Of a DNA stretch of 64,000 bases, positions 28,557 through 39,526 are shown in pieces. The number at the start of each line of letters is the position of its first letter. Position 1 is the first letter of the stretch. Position numbers and translations under genes: made by a program. The stretch is from NCBI RefSeq assembly GCF_020532665.2, contig NZ_JAIWPG020000002.1, forward strand, positions 248,001 through 312,000, written 5' to 3'. Below the pieces are notes generated by a model that saw only the letters and a list, made by a program, of their open reading frames with translations, was not told the origin of the DNA and did not search any database. Origin of the DNA: Lelliottia sp. WAP21. Lineage in GTDB: Bacteria > Pseudomonadota > Gammaproteobacteria > Enterobacterales > Enterobacteriaceae.

Positions 28557-30458
28557 TTATTGGTCCTCCGCCGCGGCGGATGCCGGGTTTTCTGTCGGCA
28601 GTTCGGTGTTGTTATCGCCCAGCATAATGTGGTCAAGGATCTGGCGCATAATCGTCCCGACGGCCGGGCCTGCGCCGCCGTTTTCCAGAATGATCGCCAC
28701 CGCAACCTGCGGATTATCGTAAGGGGCAAACGCGGTCATCAGTTTGTGATCCCGGAGACGTTCAGCAATTTTATGCGCGTTATAGGTTTCATTCGCTTTC
28801 AGGCCAAAGACCTGAGCGGTACCGGATTTTGCCGCCACTTTATAAGGGGCACCGGCAAAGTACTTATGCGCCGTTCCGTTCGGACGGTTAGCCACGCCGT
28901 ACATGCCGTCTTTGGCGATCTCCCAGAAACCAGAGTGAATATCGCCCACCGGTGGTTCGTGCGGCTGTACCCAGGGCACTTTATTGCCATTTTCCAGGGT
29001 ACTCATCAGCAGGTGAGGGACCTTCACCACGCCGTCGTTGATGAGGATCATCATCGCCTTGTTCATCTGCAACGGCGTTGCGGTCCAGTAGCCCTGACCA
29101 ATCCCCACCGGGATGGTATCGCCCTGATACCAGGGTTTTTTGAAGCGTTTTTGCTTCCATTCACGGGTCGGCATATTCCCGGAGCGCTCTTCGGAGAGAT
29201 CGACGCCCGTATATTGACCGTACCCAAATTTGCTCATCCACTCTGACAGGCGATCGATGCCCATGTCATAGGCGACCTGATAGAAGAAGGTATCCGCCGA
29301 CTCTTCAAGCGATTTGGTCACATTCAGATGACCATGGCCCCATTTTTTCCAGTCGCGATAGCGTTTTTCCGAGCCTGGCAACTGCCACCAGCCTGGGTCA
29401 AAGAGGCTCGTATTACGGGTGATGACCCCAGCGCTGAGTGCAGAGACGGCAACGTAAGGCTTAACGGTGGACGCCGGTGGATAGACCCCTTGCGTGGCAC
29501 GGTTAACCAGTGGCGTATTCGGATCATTAAGCAAACCGGAATAATCTTTGCTGGAGATACCATCCACAAACAGGTTGGGATCGTAGCTTGGCATGGAAAC
29601 CAGCGACAGAATGCCGCCGGTGCGAGGGTCGGTGACCACCACGGCGGCGCGACTTCCTGCCAGCAGCGTTTCGATATATTGCTGAAGTTTAAGATCGAGG
29701 GTCAGGTAGACGTCATGGCCCGCCTGTGGCGGCACCTCTTTCAACTGACGGATGACGCGACCCCGGTTGTTGACTTCCACCTCTTCGTAACCCGTCTGAC
29801 CGTGCAGAACGTCTTCGTAGTAACGCTCAATGCCCAGCTTGCCGATATCGTGTGTCGCAGCGTAGTTCGCCAGCTTGCCGTCTTTATCGAGACGTTCGAC
29901 GTCTTTATCGTTAATTTTTGAGACATAGCCGATGACGTGGGTGAGCGCAGAGCCGTAGGGGTAGAAACGGCGCTTATAGCCTTTTACTTCCACACCCGGG
30001 AAGCGATATTGATTCACCGCAAAACGGGCAACCTGCACTTCAGTCAGGTTGGTTTTAACCGGGATAGAGGTGAAACGGTGCGAGCGGGCTCGCTCTTTTT
30101 TAAAGTTCGCAATGTCGTCATCGTTAAGATCGACCACCCCTTTCAGGGCGTCCAGGGTGTCCTGCACGTTGTCGACCTTCTCTGGCATCATTTCAATTTG
30201 ATAGATAGTGCGGTTCAGCGCCAGAGGCACGCCGTTACGATCGTAGATTATGCCGCGGCTTGGCGCGATGGGCACCAGCTTAATGCGGTTTTCGTTGGAA
30301 CGCGTTTGATAGTCGGTAAAGCGGACAATCTGCAGATTATAGAGGTTGGCGATCAGCACGCCCGTCAGCAGCAAAATCCCCGTAAAGGCGACCAGCGCCC
30401 GGCGCACAAACAGCGCGGACTCAGCCGTATAGTCGCGAAAAGAATTCTGTAGTTTCAT
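28557..30458 (-). CDS. mrdA: Penicillin-binding protein 2
   Basis: PBP2 is the transpeptidase of the Rod complex. The 633-residue chain has a short cytoplasmic tail, one membrane anchor (about 22-42) and a dimerisation/pedestal domain. The transpeptidase domain follows, with the active Ser in [13 protein letters not shown] in [10 protein letters not shown] and KSGTAQ near residue 545. Length equals that of E. coli PBP2. It partners RodA, encoded next. rlmH lies 27 bases upstream. Confidence 0.97.
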   Translation of the reverse strand: MKLQNSFRDYTAESALFVRRALVAFTGILLLTGVLIANLYNLQIVRFTDYQTRSNENRIKLVPIAPSRGIIYDRNGVPLALNRTIYQIEMMPEKVDNVQDTLDALKGVVDLNDDDIANFKKERARSHRFTSIPVKTNLTEVQVARFAVNQYRFPGVEVKGYKRRFYPYGSALTHVIGYVSKINDKDVERLDKDGKLANYAATHDIGKLGIERYYEDVLHGQTGYEEVEVNNRGRVIRQLKEVPPQAGHDVYLTLDLKLQQYIETLLAGSRAAVVVTDPRTGGILSLVSMPSYDPNLFVDGISSKDYSGLLNDPNTPLVNRATQGVYPPASTVKPYVAVSALSAGVITRNTSLFDPGWWQLPGSEKRYRDWKKWGHGHLNVTKSLEESADTFFYQVAYDMGIDRLSEWMSKFGYGQYTGVDLSEERSGNMPTREWKQKRFKKPWYQGDTIPVGIGQGYWTATPLQMNKAMMILINDGVVKVPHLLMSTLENGNKVPWVQPHEPPVGDIHSGFWEIAKDGMYGVANRPNGTAHKYFAGAPYKVAAKSGTAQVFGLKANETYNAHKIAERLRDHKLMTAFAPYDNPQVAVAIILENGGAGPAVGTIMRQILDHIMLGDNNTELPTENPASAAAEDQ

Positions 30459-30485
30459 CCGCTGGTTAATCTACCTGGTCAGTCA

Positions 30486-30953
30486 TTACTCACGATGATA
30501 AGGATGGTTGGTGGTAATGCTCCACGCGCGATACAGACTTTCTGCCACCAGAACCCGAACCAGCGGGTGGGGGAGGGTCAGCGCGGAGAGGGACCAACTT
30601 TGTTCGGCTGCCGCTTTACAGGCTGAAGACAAGCCTTCCGGCCCACCAATCAACAAACTGACGTCACGACCGTCCTGTTTCCAGCGCTCCAGTTCGTGCG
30701 CCAGCTGCGGCGTATCCCAGGGTTTACCCGGAATATCGAGGGTAACGATGCGGTTCTTGCCTGCGGCAGCCAGCATCAGTTCACCCTCTTTATCGAGAAT
30801 ACGTTTGATATCCGCGTTTTTACCGCGCTTTCCGGCAGGAATCTCCACCAGTTCAAACGGCATATCTTTTGGAAAACGTCGCAGATACTCGGTAAAACCC
30901 GTTTGTACCCAGTCAGGCATTTTTGTGCCGACGGCGACTAATTGCAACTTCAC
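30486..30953 (-). CDS. rlmH: 23S rRNA pseudouridine-1915 N3-methyltransferase RlmH
   Basis: RlmH is a SPOUT-fold homodimer that methylates pseudouridine 1915 of 23S rRNA on the assembled ribosome. It has 155 residues as in E. coli. The SAM-binding knot is seen in [14 protein letters not shown] and [18 protein letters not shown], ending with the family's NHPYHRE. The start is GTG (30953), placed 3 bases after the rsfS stop. Confidence 0.95.
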   Translation of the reverse strand: MKLQLVAVGTKMPDWVQTGFTEYLRRFPKDMPFELVEIPAGKRGKNADIKRILDKEGELMLAAAGKNRIVTLDIPGKPWDTPQLAHELERWKQDGRDVSLLIGGPEGLSSACKAAAEQSWSLSALTLPHPLVRVLVAESLYRAWSITTNHPYHRE

Positions 30954-30956
30954 GCA

Positions 30957-31274
30957 TTAGCCCCAGAGTTTTTCCAGCTCATACAGACGACGGCTCTCTT
31001 CCTGCATGACGTGAACAATCACATCGCCGAGGTCGACTACAACCCAGTCAGCAATGGCTTCGCCTTCAACGCCCAGCGGCATCATGCCCGCAGCGCGTGA
31101 TTCCTGAACAACGTGGTCAGCAATAGAGGCAACGTGACGCGTGGAGGTACCGGTGCAGATAATCATGCAATCGGTAATACTGGATCGACCTTTTACGTCG
31201 ATAGCGATAATGTCCTGACCTTTCAGGTCATCAATTTTGTCGATAACAAAATCCTGGAGTTCTTTACCCTGCAA
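30957..31274 (-). CDS. rsfS: Ribosomal silencing factor RsfS
   Basis: RsfS binds protein L14 and blocks joining of the ribosomal subunits in starved cells. The family length of 105 residues is obtained from a TTG start at 31274, which follows AGGGGGAAAAC; the open frame continues upstream but without family similarity. Motifs include [37 protein letters not shown] and [24 protein letters not shown]. In E. coli cobC lies between rsfS and nadD; here only about 270 bp separate the two and cobC is missing. Confidence 0.94.
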   Translation of the reverse strand: MQGKELQDFVIDKIDDLKGQDIIAIDVKGRSSITDCMIICTGTSTRHVASIADHVVQESRAAGMMPLGVEGEAIADWVVVDLGDVIVHVMQEESRRLYELEKLWG

Positions 31275-31540
31275 GTTTTCCCCCTGGTGAGTGAAGTAGC
31301 GCAGCCATGAATGAGTAGCCTGACAGTATACCTGAACTGTTGGCAGTGTCGGGACAAATGTCACCGGACAGACGTTGAAGGCGGGTATCATCCCATCCTC
31401 GGTCTGACATTGCATCGCCATTTTTGTAAAACAATTTCTTAAAGACAATGTTCGGCGGGAATGTCAGGCGCGGAGGATATCAGCATGGAAGGGCCTGTCA
31501 ATGGCAGTGCTGCGAATAACGCGATTTTTCGCGTATCCAC

Positions 31541-32197
31541 TTACGCGTCTGTGCTGTTCTGATACAACCCTTGCTGATGAATATATTCCAGCACTGAGGG
31601 CGGCAGGAGGTCGTCACAGGGGAGGCCCTGTTGCAGACGCTGGCGAACGATCGTGGCGGAGATGTCAAACCAGGGCGTTTCGGCCAGATAAATTTTGCCC
31701 GCAGGCAGGCTGTGCAGATCTTCCGTTTTATTTGTCAGATGATCGTCGAGCCACGCCTGATGTTGGGCGTCATTCATGGTGAGCGGATACCCCGGGCGGC
31801 GACAGACGATCAAATGGCTGTTGTGCAAAATGGTTTCGTATTGATGCCAGCTCGGGAAATTCAGCAGTGAATCCTGGCCGATAATAAACGCTAAAGGACG
31901 CGTTGGGCCCTGTTCAATACGCCATTGCGCCAGCGTTTGGGCAGTATAGGAAGGGGTGTCGCGTTGCAATTCCCGCTCATCCAGCCGGAACAGCGGCTTA
32001 TCGGCAATAGCCAGTTCAAGCATGTGCTTGCGTTGCGCGCTCGTTGCTTCCGGCTGCGGACGATGCGGCGGAACATTGTTGGGCATAATGATGATTTGCT
32101 GTAACCCGATCAGGTTCGCCAGGATCTCTACCGGTTTCAGATGACCATAGTGGACGGGATCAAACGTCCCGCCATAAAGCGCCTGTAAAGAATTCAT
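31541..32197 (-). CDS. nadD: Nicotinate-mononucleotide adenylyltransferase NadD
   Basis: NadD makes deamido-NAD from nicotinate mononucleotide and ATP. The nucleotidyltransferase motif [14 protein letters not shown] is at the N-terminus, followed by [27 protein letters not shown] and the C-terminal [11 protein letters not shown]. Starting at ATG 32197 gives 218 residues and the family's [10 protein letters not shown]. Earlier in-frame starts up to 32209 would overlap holA a little more. The gene overlaps the end of holA by 1 to 4 codons. Confidence 0.94.
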   Translation of the reverse strand: MNSLQALYGGTFDPVHYGHLKPVEILANLIGLQQIIIMPNNVPPHRPQPEATSAQRKHMLELAIADKPLFRLDERELQRDTPSYTAQTLAQWRIEQGPTRPLAFIIGQDSLLNFPSWHQYETILHNSHLIVCRRPGYPLTMNDAQHQAWLDDHLTNKTEDLHSLPAGKIYLAETPWFDISATIVRQRLQQGLPCDDLLPPSVLEYIHQQGLYQNSTDA

Positions 32198-32198
32198 A

Positions 32199-33230
32199 TC
32201 AACCATCAATGAAAACGTCTGCCAGTGCCTTATGACACAGCAGCAGCGAGAGACTTTCCAGCTCGGCCCAGACCGACTGGCCGTAATCTTTCTTGAGCGT
32301 TAATTCTGCCTGCGTAAGCAGCTGCACTGCCTGACGGAGCTGATCGTGGCTCAGACGATTTACCGCTTCGGTCGTCATAACCCGACGATTTTGCCATACG
32401 CGGTGTTTATCAAACAAAGCACGCAGAGGCGTGTTGGCCGATTGCCGTTTTAAGGTTATTAACAGCATGAGTTCACGCTGAAGCGTACGCAATAAAATCA
32501 CCGGTTCACTGCCTTCCAGCCTGAGCTGTTGCAGGATATGCAGCGCGCGTTTGCTCTTCGCCGAGAGCAGGGAATCGACCCAGTGGAAGGGGGTAAAGTG
32601 CGCCGCATCGTTCACTGCCTGTTCAACCCGCGGAAGGGTGAGCTTACCGTCCGGCCACAGTAACGACAGACGATCCAGTGCCTGCGCCAGCGCCAGCAGA
32701 TTGCCTTCATAGCAATAGCACAGCATCTGGTTTGCGGCGTCGTCCAGTTGCAGGTTAAGCAGCTTAGCCCGGTTAGCGACCCATTTCGGTAATTGCGCCT
32801 GTTCAGGCGTCTGGCAGGTGACCTGCACGGAATGGCTGGCAAGCTGCGTCACCCATGCCGCGTTTTCCTGCGCTTTCGTCAGTTTATTGCCCCGAACCAT
32901 CAGCAGCAGATCGTCATGCAACAAGCTGACCAGCGTAGCCAGTTGCTCATTGATTGCAGCATTGGGACCATTATCCGGAAGAAGTAACAGCAACGTCTGG
33001 CGCGCGGCAAACAGACTCATCGCCTGACAAAGCGAAAAGAGGGTGGGCCAGTCCGTGTTGTTATCGATCTGAACGGTGTGGTGTTCGTCAAAGCCTTGCG
33101 ATGCCGCCACTTGACGAATCGCATCCTGGCTTTCCTGCAACAACAACGGATCGTTGCCGAGGAGCAGATACGCCGTGCGCAGCCCTTCATTGAGCTGCGC
33201 ACGGAGTTGTTCAGGATACAGCCTGAGCAT
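32199..33230 (-). CDS. holA: DNA polymerase III delta subunit HolA
   Basis: Delta is the clamp-opening wrench of the clamp-loader complex. It has 343 residues as in E. coli and begins [18 protein letters not shown] with the beta-clamp-binding segment near residues 65-75 ([16 protein letters not shown]). The AAA-like lid and collar domain run to about 340. Its ATG overlaps the lptE stop (TAATG), a coupling conserved in enterobacteria. Confidence 0.95.
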   Translation of the reverse strand: MLRLYPEQLRAQLNEGLRTAYLLLGNDPLLLQESQDAIRQVAASQGFDEHHTVQIDNNTDWPTLFSLCQAMSLFAARQTLLLLLPDNGPNAAINEQLATLVSLLHDDLLLMVRGNKLTKAQENAAWVTQLASHSVQVTCQTPEQAQLPKWVANRAKLLNLQLDDAANQMLCYCYEGNLLALAQALDRLSLLWPDGKLTLPRVEQAVNDAAHFTPFHWVDSLLSAKSKRALHILQQLRLEGSEPVILLRTLQRELMLLITLKRQSANTPLRALFDKHRVWQNRRVMTTEAVNRLSHDQLRQAVQLLTQAELTLKKDYGQSVWAELESLSLLLCHKALADVFIDG

Positions 33231-33802
33231 TAGTTACCCAGCGTCGTCGAGACGCGTTGCGGGGACTCAGTCGTTTCGGGCTGTTCCACAGCGGTGATCT
33301 CTTTCGACGCCACCTGGATGCTTGGCAGCTTACGAATCAGCTGTTCTGCCGCCTTGTCATACATTTCGTTGATGATAATTTGCTGTTCAGCATCCTTTGC
33401 CAGGGCTGTTTGCGGGTTATCAAAGAACGAACGGTAGACTTTCGTGCTGATAGGATAAATTTCTTTCCCCGGGATCAGTACGGCAGCATTAACGTACAGC
33501 ACCATCTGGTATTCCGCGGTACGGCCATCCTGGAAGATGGACGCGGTATCTTTGCTCAGCGATGAGCTTAATACGCGGAATGACGGTACATCCTGACGCA
33601 ACGTGCCTTTTTCAATCAGGTCAACGTTGTTCAGGCGAAGCTGGTTGCGGATCGCACGGCTCAGCGGACCGTTAGGGTCACCTGAGTCGAAGATCATCGT
33701 TTTCATTTCAGCAGGCACTGCCGTTGTATTGCGCAGGTGCCAGCCACAGCCTGCGGTGACAAGCACCGCAAGAGATAAGAGTATTGTTGCCAGTTGTCGC
33801 AC
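33230..33802 (-). CDS. lptE: LPS-assembly lipoprotein LptE
   Basis: LptE is the outer-membrane lipoprotein that plugs the LptD barrel and helps place LPS in the outer leaflet. The 190-residue precursor starts with GTG and has the lipobox LVTAGC. The body contains [18 protein letters not shown] and the conserved [21 protein letters not shown]. The C-terminal tail is low-complexity Thr/Glu/Ser. It lies 14 bases after leuS. Confidence 0.94.
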   Translation of the reverse strand: MRQLATILLSLAVLVTAGCGWHLRNTTAVPAEMKTMIFDSGDPNGPLSRAIRNQLRLNNVDLIEKGTLRQDVPSFRVLSSSLSKDTASIFQDGRTAEYQMVLYVNAAVLIPGKEIYPISTKVYRSFFDNPQTALAKDAEQQIIINEMYDKAAEQLIRKLPSIQVASKEITAVEQPETTESPQRVSTTLGN

Positions 33803-33816
33803 GTTTCCTCCCGCGC

Positions 33817-36399
33817 TTAGCCAACGACCAGATTCAGCAGTTTACCCGGTACGTAGATCACTTTACGCACGGTAACGCCCTCAAGGTATTTCGCAACCAG
33901 ATGTTCCTGGCCTGCGCGTTCACGAACCTGTTCTTCGGTGGCATCGACGGCAACGGTAATTTTGCCACGGACTTTGCCATTGACCTGAACGACCACCAGC
34001 GTGGTGTTTTCCACCATCGCGGCATCGTCAGCCACTGGCCATGGTGCGTTGTCGATGTCACCTTCACCTTTCAGTTCCTGCCACAGCGTGAAGCTCACGT
34101 GTGGTGTGAACGGATTCAGCATACGAACAATTGCCAGCAACGCTTCACGCATTAAGGCACGATCCTGCTCGCCGTCCTGCGGGGCTTTCGCCAGCTTATT
34201 CATCAGTTCCATAATAGCCGCAATCGCGGTATTAAAGGTCTGACGACGACCAATATCATCGGTGACTTTCGCAATCGTTTTATGAACATCACGACGCAGC
34301 GCTTGCTGATCTTCCGTCAGGGCCGCCACGTTCAGTGCTGGCGCATCACCCTGAGAAGTGTGCTCATAAACCAGTTTCCAGACGCGTTTCAGGAAGCGGT
34401 TCGCCCCTTCAACACCGGATTCCTGCCACTCCAGCGTCATATCGGCCGGGGAAGCAAACATCATAAACAGACGAACGGTGTCTGCGCCATAACGCTCCAC
34501 CATGACCTGCGGGTCAATGCCGTTGTTTTTGGACTTAGACATTTTGCTCATGCCAGTGTAAACCAGCTCATGGCCCGCCGCGTCTTTCGCCTTCACGATA
34601 CGGCCTTTCTCGTCACGCTCAACGATAGCATCAACCGGAGAAACCCAGTTACGCTCGCCATTCTGGCCGACGTAGTAGAACGCATCTGCCAGAACCATAC
34701 CCTGACACAGCAGTTGTTTGGCGGGTTCATCAGAGTTCACCATGCCTGCATCACGCATCAGCTTGTGGAAGAAGCGGAAGTAGAGCAGGTGCATGATGGC
34801 ATGTTCGATACCACCGATGTAAATATCTACCGGCAGCCAGTAGTTCGCTGCATCGGAATCCAGCATACCTTCCTGATACTGCGGGCAGGTATAGCGCGCG
34901 TAATACCAGGAGGACTCCATGAAGGTGTCAAAGGTGTCGGTTTCGCGCAGGGCTGGCTGGCCATTAACGGTGGTTTTTGCCCACTCAGGATCGGCTTTGA
35001 TAGGGCTGCTGATTCCGTCCATGACCACATCTTCTGGCAGAATGACCGGAAGCTGGTCTTCTGGCGTTGGCATCACGGTGCCATCTTCCAGCGTCACCAT
35101 CGGAATTGGCGCACCCCAGTAACGCTGACGTGAAACGCCCCAGTCGCGCAGACGGTAGTTCACTTTACGCTCACCGACGCCAAGCGAGGCCAGCTTGTCG
35201 GCGATCGCGTTGAAGCCTTCTTCAAAGCTCAACCCGCTAAATTCGCCCGAGTTGAACAGCGTGCCTTTTTCGGTCAGCGCGTGTTCAGAGAGGTCAGGTT
35301 CTGAACCGTCGGCCGCCAGAATGACTGGCTTGATGGTCAGGCCATATTTAGTGGCAAATTCGTAATCGCGCTGATCGTGGCCCGGAACGGCCATCACTGC
35401 ACCGGTGCCGTATTCCATCAGTACAAAGTTGGCGGCCCAGACAGGAACCGCTTCACCCGTCAGCGGATGAATAGCGTTAAAGCCGGTTGCGACCCCTTTT
35501 TTCTCCATGGTGGCCATTTCTGCTTCAGCCACTTTGGTGTTACGGCACTCTTCAATAAAGGCCGCGAGTTCAGGGTTGGTGGCAGCCGCCTGCTGTGCCA
35601 GTGGGTGACCTGCCGCAACGGCCAGGTAGGTGGCCCCCATAAAGGTATCCGGACGGGTAGTATAAACAGTCAGTTTCTGATCGCTGTTTTCCACGTTGAA
35701 GGTGATTTCGACACCTTCAGAGCGGCCAATCCAGTTACGCTGCATGGTTTTAACGGTATCAGGCCAGTGATCCAGGGTGTCCAGATCGCGCAGTAGTTCG
35801 TCAGCGTAAGCGGTGATTTTAATAAACCACTGAGGGATCTCTTTACGCTCAACTTTGGTATCACAACGCCAGCAGCAGCCGTCGATAACCTGTTCGTTCG
35901 CCAGCACGGTCTGGTCGTTCGGGCACCAGTTAACTGCAGAGGTTTTCTTATATACCAGGCCTTTTTTATAGAGCTCGGTGAAGAATTTTTGCTCCCAGCG
36001 ATAATATTCCGGGGTGCAGGTTGCCAGCTCACGGCTCCAGTCATAACCGAAGCCCAGCATTTTGAGCTGATTTTTCATGTACGCGATGTTGTCATACGTC
36101 CATGGGGCAGGGGCCGTGTTGTTTTTCACCGCCGCGCCTTCAGCTGGCAAGCCAAACGCATCCCAGCCAATCGGCTGCAGAACGTTTTTACCCAACATAC
36201 GCTGGTAGCGTGCGATCACATCACCGATGGTGTAGTTACGCACGTGGCCCATGTGTAGTCGACCAGAAGGATAGGGAAGCATCGACAGGCAGTAATACTT
36301 CTCTTTGCTCTCGTCTTCGGTTACTTCAAAGGTGCGCTTCTCGTCCCAGTGTTGCTGGACTTTATTTTCTATCTCTTCCGGGCGGTATTGCTCTTGCAT
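33817..36399 (-). CDS. leuS: Leucyl-tRNA synthetase
   Basis: This class-I synthetase charges tRNA-Leu, including the leuW tRNA encoded at 49968-50052. ATG 36399 gives 860 residues ([18 protein letters not shown]), exactly the E. coli length; an open frame upstream is not used. The HIGH motif is [17 protein letters not shown] and the KMSKS motif is [13 protein letters not shown]. The CP1 editing domain (about 225-415) has the conserved [15 protein letters not shown], and the editing Asp region [12 protein letters not shown] is present. Confidence 0.97.
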   Translation of the reverse strand: MQEQYRPEEIENKVQQHWDEKRTFEVTEDESKEKYYCLSMLPYPSGRLHMGHVRNYTIGDVIARYQRMLGKNVLQPIGWDAFGLPAEGAAVKNNTAPAPWTYDNIAYMKNQLKMLGFGYDWSRELATCTPEYYRWEQKFFTELYKKGLVYKKTSAVNWCPNDQTVLANEQVIDGCCWRCDTKVERKEIPQWFIKITAYADELLRDLDTLDHWPDTVKTMQRNWIGRSEGVEITFNVENSDQKLTVYTTRPDTFMGATYLAVAAGHPLAQQAAATNPELAAFIEECRNTKVAEAEMATMEKKGVATGFNAIHPLTGEAVPVWAANFVLMEYGTGAVMAVPGHDQRDYEFATKYGLTIKPVILAADGSEPDLSEHALTEKGTLFNSGEFSGLSFEEGFNAIADKLASLGVGERKVNYRLRDWGVSRQRYWGAPIPMVTLEDGTVMPTPEDQLPVILPEDVVMDGISSPIKADPEWAKTTVNGQPALRETDTFDTFMESSWYYARYTCPQYQEGMLDSDAANYWLPVDIYIGGIEHAIMHLLYFRFFHKLMRDAGMVNSDEPAKQLLCQGMVLADAFYYVGQNGERNWVSPVDAIVERDEKGRIVKAKDAAGHELVYTGMSKMSKSKNNGIDPQVMVERYGADTVRLFMMFASPADMTLEWQESGVEGANRFLKRVWKLVYEHTSQGDAPALNVAALTEDQQALRRDVHKTIAKVTDDIGRRQTFNTAIAAIMELMNKLAKAPQDGEQDRALMREALLAIVRMLNPFTPHVSFTLWQELKGEGDIDNAPWPVADDAAMVENTTLVVVQVNGKVRGKITVAVDATEEQVRERAGQEHLVAKYLEGVTVRKVIYVPGKLLNLVVG

Positions 36400-36610
36400 G
36401 GCAGCCAGTGGTCCTGTTCTCAGTACAGCTACAAACGTAGCCAATGAATGTGGTATCTCAGATCCGCATAGCATAGCCCAAACGCCCGCGTCAAAACAGC
36501 CTTTCGCAAAATTGCCCTTTGCAGGAATTTACCGGGTCTGTGCTTCACCTGACAAAGCGGCGGCGAAATAAGGTCTATCATTAGAGAGAGTTACTTACCC
36601 GGGAGGCAAA

Positions 36611-37096
36611 ATGATGAACAAGGTTGCTCAATTTTACCGCGAACTGGTCGCCACACTGACGGAACGGCTGCGTAATGGCGAGCGTGATATTGATGCGCTC
36701 GTTGAACAGGCGCGCCTGCGCGTGTTGCAAACGGGTGAGCTAACGCGAACAGAAGTGGAAGAGGTGACGCGCGCGGTGAGGCGAGATCTCGAAGAGTTTG
36801 CGCGTAGCTACGAAGAGAGCCAGACAGAGGTCACCGACAGCGTATTTATGCGGGTGATTAAGGAGAGTCTCTGGCAGGAGCTGGCGGATATCACGGACAA
36901 AACGCAGCTGGAATGGCGCGAAGTTTTTCAGGATCTTAACCATCACGGCGTTTACCACAGCGGGGAAGTTGTGGGGCTGGGCAATCTGGTCTGTGAGAAC
37001 TGCCATTTCCATCTGGCTGTGTATACCCCGGACGTGCTGCCGCGATGCCCGAAATGTGGCCACGACCAGTTCCAGCGTCGGCCGTTTGAGCCCTAG
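36611..37096 (+). CDS. ybeL: Zinc-ribbon protein YbeL (DUF1451)
   Basis: This 161-residue cytoplasmic protein of unknown function has two parts. Residues 1-100 are helical and charged, with ELTRTEVEEVTRAVRRDLEEFA. The C-terminal zinc ribbon has its cysteines in LVCENCHFHL and PRCPKCGHDQF. GGGAGG precedes the two adjacent ATG codons (36611 and 36614), either of which may be used. It is divergent from leuS and followed by the 93-bp repeat array. Confidence 0.92.
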   Translation: MMNKVAQFYRELVATLTERLRNGERDIDALVEQARLRVLQTGELTRTEVEEVTRAVRRDLEEFARSYEESQTEVTDSVFMRVIKESLWQELADITDKTQLEWREVFQDLNHHGVYHSGEVVGLGNLVCENCHFHLAVYTPDVLPRCPKCGHDQFQRRPFEP

Positions 37097-37130
37097 GTAA
37101 ACGCAACGGTGAGGTTTGTTGCCCTCACCC

Positions 37131-37746
37131 CAGCCCTCTCCCACGGGAGAGGGAGAAAGGCTTACCCCCCAGGGCATCAGGCCGCACAGGGTAAACGCAA
37201 AACGGCCACGACAGTGGTCGTTGTTAGGGTGTGTCCCTCTCCCTGTGGGAGAGGGCCAGGGTGAGGGCATCAGGCCGCACAGGGTAAACGCAAAACGGCC
37301 ACAACCGTGGTCGTCTTGAGTGTGTGTTCCCTCTCCCTGTGGGAGAGGGCCAGGGTGAGGGCATCAGGCCGCACAGGGTAAACGCAAAACGGCCACAACA
37401 GTGGTCGTTTTGAGTGTGTGTTCCCTCTCCCGTGGGAGAGGAGCAGGGTGAGGGCATCAGGCCGCACAGGGTAAACGCAAAACGGCCACGACAGTGGTCG
37501 TTTTTAGGGTGTGTTCCCTCTCCCTGTGGGAGAGGGCCAGGGTGAGGGCATCAGGCCGCACAGGGTAAACGCAAAACGGCCACAACAGTGGTCGTTTTGA
37601 GTGTGTGTTCCCTCTCCCGTGGGAGAGGAGCAGGGTGAGGGCATCAGGCCGCACAGGGTAAAAGCAAAACGGCCACGACAGTGGTCGTTTTGAGTGTGTG
37701 TTCCCTCTCCAGTAGGAGAAGGGCAGGGTGAGGGCATCAGGCCGCA
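37131..37746. repeat. Tandem array of 93-94 bp REP-type units between ybeL and rihA
   Basis: The landmark GCATCAGGCCGCAC starts at 37174, 37267, 37361, 37454, 37548, 37641 and 37734, so six full units and one terminal copy follow each other at 93 or 94 bases. Each unit has two palindromes: a CGGCCAC...GTGGTCG stem and a REP-type stem CCCTCTCCC...GGGAGAGG followed by CAGGGTGAGG. Units differ by a few substitutions and alternate between two subtypes (CTGTGGGAGAGGGCC and CGTGGGAGAGGAGC). The last copy contains the rihA stop codon. This is a BIME-like array, not CRISPR, because there are no unique spacers. Confidence 0.93.
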
Positions 37747-38678
37747 CTATACCGTTGCAGCCGCTCTGCCAGTAAATCCACAAACGCCTGCCTGTCGATA
37801 TCCACCATCAACGTGGTATTCGGCTGATTGCCGGTCAGGAAGTAGTAGTCCACCACCGTCATCCCCTGGGTGTATTTACCCTGCGTTTCCACGCCAACCC
37901 ATCGTTCAACCGTCGTGAAAATCTCCGGCTTTAACAGCCAGGCAATGGTGCAGGGATCGTGTAATGGCGCTCCCTTGAATCCCCATTTTTCGGTTTTATG
38001 GTATTCCATAAAGAAGTCGAGCAGCCCGGCAACTGCGTTTGCAACGTGATTAGGGATGGAGCGAAAGCGTTCAATATCCTCCGCCATAATTTGCGCCCGA
38101 TGGGTCACGTCCAGCCCCGCCATCACCACCGGCAAGCCCGACTGGAAGACGATTTCGGCGGCTTCCGGATCAACAAAAATGTTGAACTCGGCGGCCGGTG
38201 TCCAGTTTCCTAACCCCATCGCGCCACCCATGATGACGATACGGGCAATTTTGCTGTGAAGCTCAGGGTGACTGTTAAGGAGCAGCGCCACATTGGTTTG
38301 CGGGCCGGTTGCCACCAGCGTCACCAGCTCATCGCTTTCACGTAATACTTTCGCCATCAGTTCGACGGCCGTGCAGTTTTGCGGCGCAAAGCCTGGCTCT
38401 GGCAATGCCGGGCCATCCAGACCGGTGTCACCGTGAACGTTATCCGCGATGATCAGCTCCCGCATCAGCGGCTTAATTGCCCCGCCCGCAACCGGAATAT
38501 CGGTACGGTTAAGCAGCGTCAACATACGTAATACGTTACGCAGGGTTTTCTCCGGGGTCTGGTTGCCGGCAGAAGAGGTCACGGCTTTTAACGTCAGTTC
38601 CGGTGAGGCGAGTGCGAGGACAAGGGCGATCGCGTCATCATGACCTGGATCGCAATCGAGAATGATGGGTTGTGCCAT
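37737..38678 (-). CDS. rihA: Pyrimidine-specific ribonucleoside hydrolase RihA
   Basis: RihA splits cytidine and uridine into base and ribose. The calcium-binding nucleoside-hydrolase signature [13 protein letters not shown] lies at the N-terminus, followed by [35 protein letters not shown] and the His of [14 protein letters not shown] 38678 gives 313 residues against 311 in E. coli; two further ATG/GTG codons upstream are less likely. The last residues (SAA and stop) are encoded inside the final 93-bp repeat copy, so the array has reached into the gene's 3' end. Confidence 0.94.
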   Translation of the reverse strand: MAQPIILDCDPGHDDAIALVLALASPELTLKAVTSSAGNQTPEKTLRNVLRMLTLLNRTDIPVAGGAIKPLMRELIIADNVHGDTGLDGPALPEPGFAPQNCTAVELMAKVLRESDELVTLVATGPQTNVALLLNSHPELHSKIARIVIMGGAMGLGNWTPAAEFNIFVDPEAAEIVFQSGLPVVMAGLDVTHRAQIMAEDIERFRSIPNHVANAVAGLLDFFMEYHKTEKWGFKGAPLHDPCTIAWLLKPEIFTTVERWVGVETQGKYTQGMTVVDYYFLTGNQPNTTLMVDIDRQAFVDLLAERLQRYSAA

Positions 38679-38766
38679 AGCGTGCTCCATACACAGCGTG
38701 ATTTTGTGACAAGATTAACGTGGCAATGAAAGGGAGACGAGAAGCAGAGGCGTAAAGCGTGAAGCA

Positions 38767-38790
38767 GTGCGCAATCCGAAGATTGCGCAC
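38767..38790 (-). terminator. Strong stem-loop after gltL
   Basis: GTGCGCAATC / GATTGCGCAC is a perfect 10-bp stem; on the minus strand its loop is TTCG, an extra-stable tetraloop. It lies 10 bases past the gltL stop. There is no U-tract, so it may act as a 3'-end stabiliser as much as a terminator. Confidence 0.6.
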
Positions 38791-38800
38791 GCGTCTGATA

Positions 38801-39526
38801 TTAATGCAGAATTTTGGCGAGGAAATCTTTTGCCCGATCGGACTGCGGATTGGCGAAGAAATCTTCTTTCGCCGAGTCTTCAACAATTTTGCCCTCATCC
38901 ATAAAGATCACCCGGTTCGCCACCTTACGGGCAAAGCCCATTTCATGGGTCACCACCATCATGGTCATGCCTTCATGCGCCAGCTCAACCATCACGTCCA
39001 GCACCTCATTGATCATTTCGGGATCGAGCGCGGAAGTGGGTTCATCGAAGAGCATCGCGACCGGATCCATACAGAGTGCGCGGGCGATAGCCACACGCTG
39101 CTGCTGACCACCAGAAAGCTGTGCCGGGAACTTATTCGCATGTGCCGAAAGCCCGACACGTTCAAGCAGTTTCAGCCCTTTTTCCCGGGCCGCCGCCTTA
39201 TCGCGATTCAGGACTTTCACCTGCGCGAGAGTCAGGTTCTCAATAATCGACAGGTGCGGGAACAGCTCGAAATGCTGGAACACCATGCCGACGTGAGAGC
39301 GCAGCTTCGCGAGATTGGTTTTTTTGTCGTTAACTTTGGTGCCATTAACGACAATTTCGCCCTTCTGGACAGGCTCCAGACCATTCACCGTTTTGATGAG
39401 CGTGGATTTACCGGAACCCGAAGGCCCGCACACCACCACCACTTCACCTTTTTTTACTTCCGTGGAGCAATCGGTCAGCACCTGAAAGTGCCCATACCAT
39501 TTAGAAACATTTTTCAGGGAAATCAT
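38801..39526 (-). CDS. gltL: Glutamate/aspartate ABC transporter ATPase GltL
   Basis: GltL drives glutamate/aspartate uptake through GltJK. It has 241 residues as in E. coli. The Walker A motif GPSGSGKST is near residue 34, the signature [15 protein letters not shown] near residue 133, Walker [14 protein letters not shown] near residue 158, and the H-loop VTHEMGF follows. Its ATG overlaps the gltK stop by 4 bases. It is the last gene of gltIJKL. Confidence 0.96.
   Translation of the reverse strand: MISLKNVSKWYGHFQVLTDCSTEVKKGEVVVVCGPSGSGKSTLIKTVNGLEPVQKGEIVVNGTKVNDKKTNLAKLRSHVGMVFQHFELFPHLSIIENLTLAQVKVLNRDKAAAREKGLKLLERVGLSAHANKFPAQLSGGQQQRVAIARALCMDPVAMLFDEPTSALDPEMINEVLDVMVELAHEGMTMMVVTHEMGFARKVANRVIFMDEGKIVEDSAKEDFFANPQSDRAKDFLAKILH

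Noticed and set aside
29937-30452. 171-codon plus-strand frame inside mrdA
   Set aside because: It lies wholly antisense to the conserved PBP2 coding region and shows no recognisable domain.
33784-35133. Long plus-strand frames within leuS
   Set aside because: They are antisense to a strongly conserved synthetase and are explained by its codon bias.
37131-37746. CRISPR array
   Set aside because: The intervals between repeated motifs are themselves repeated, no unique spacers are present, the period is too long, and no cas genes are near.
37224-37783. Open frames of 65-108 codons across the repeat array coding a periodic P-S-P-x-P-S-P-T-G-x-G pattern
   Set aside because: They arise from the 31-codon period of a 93-bp non-coding REP unit; the 94-base units shift the frame, there is no ribosome site, and one frame runs into rihA.
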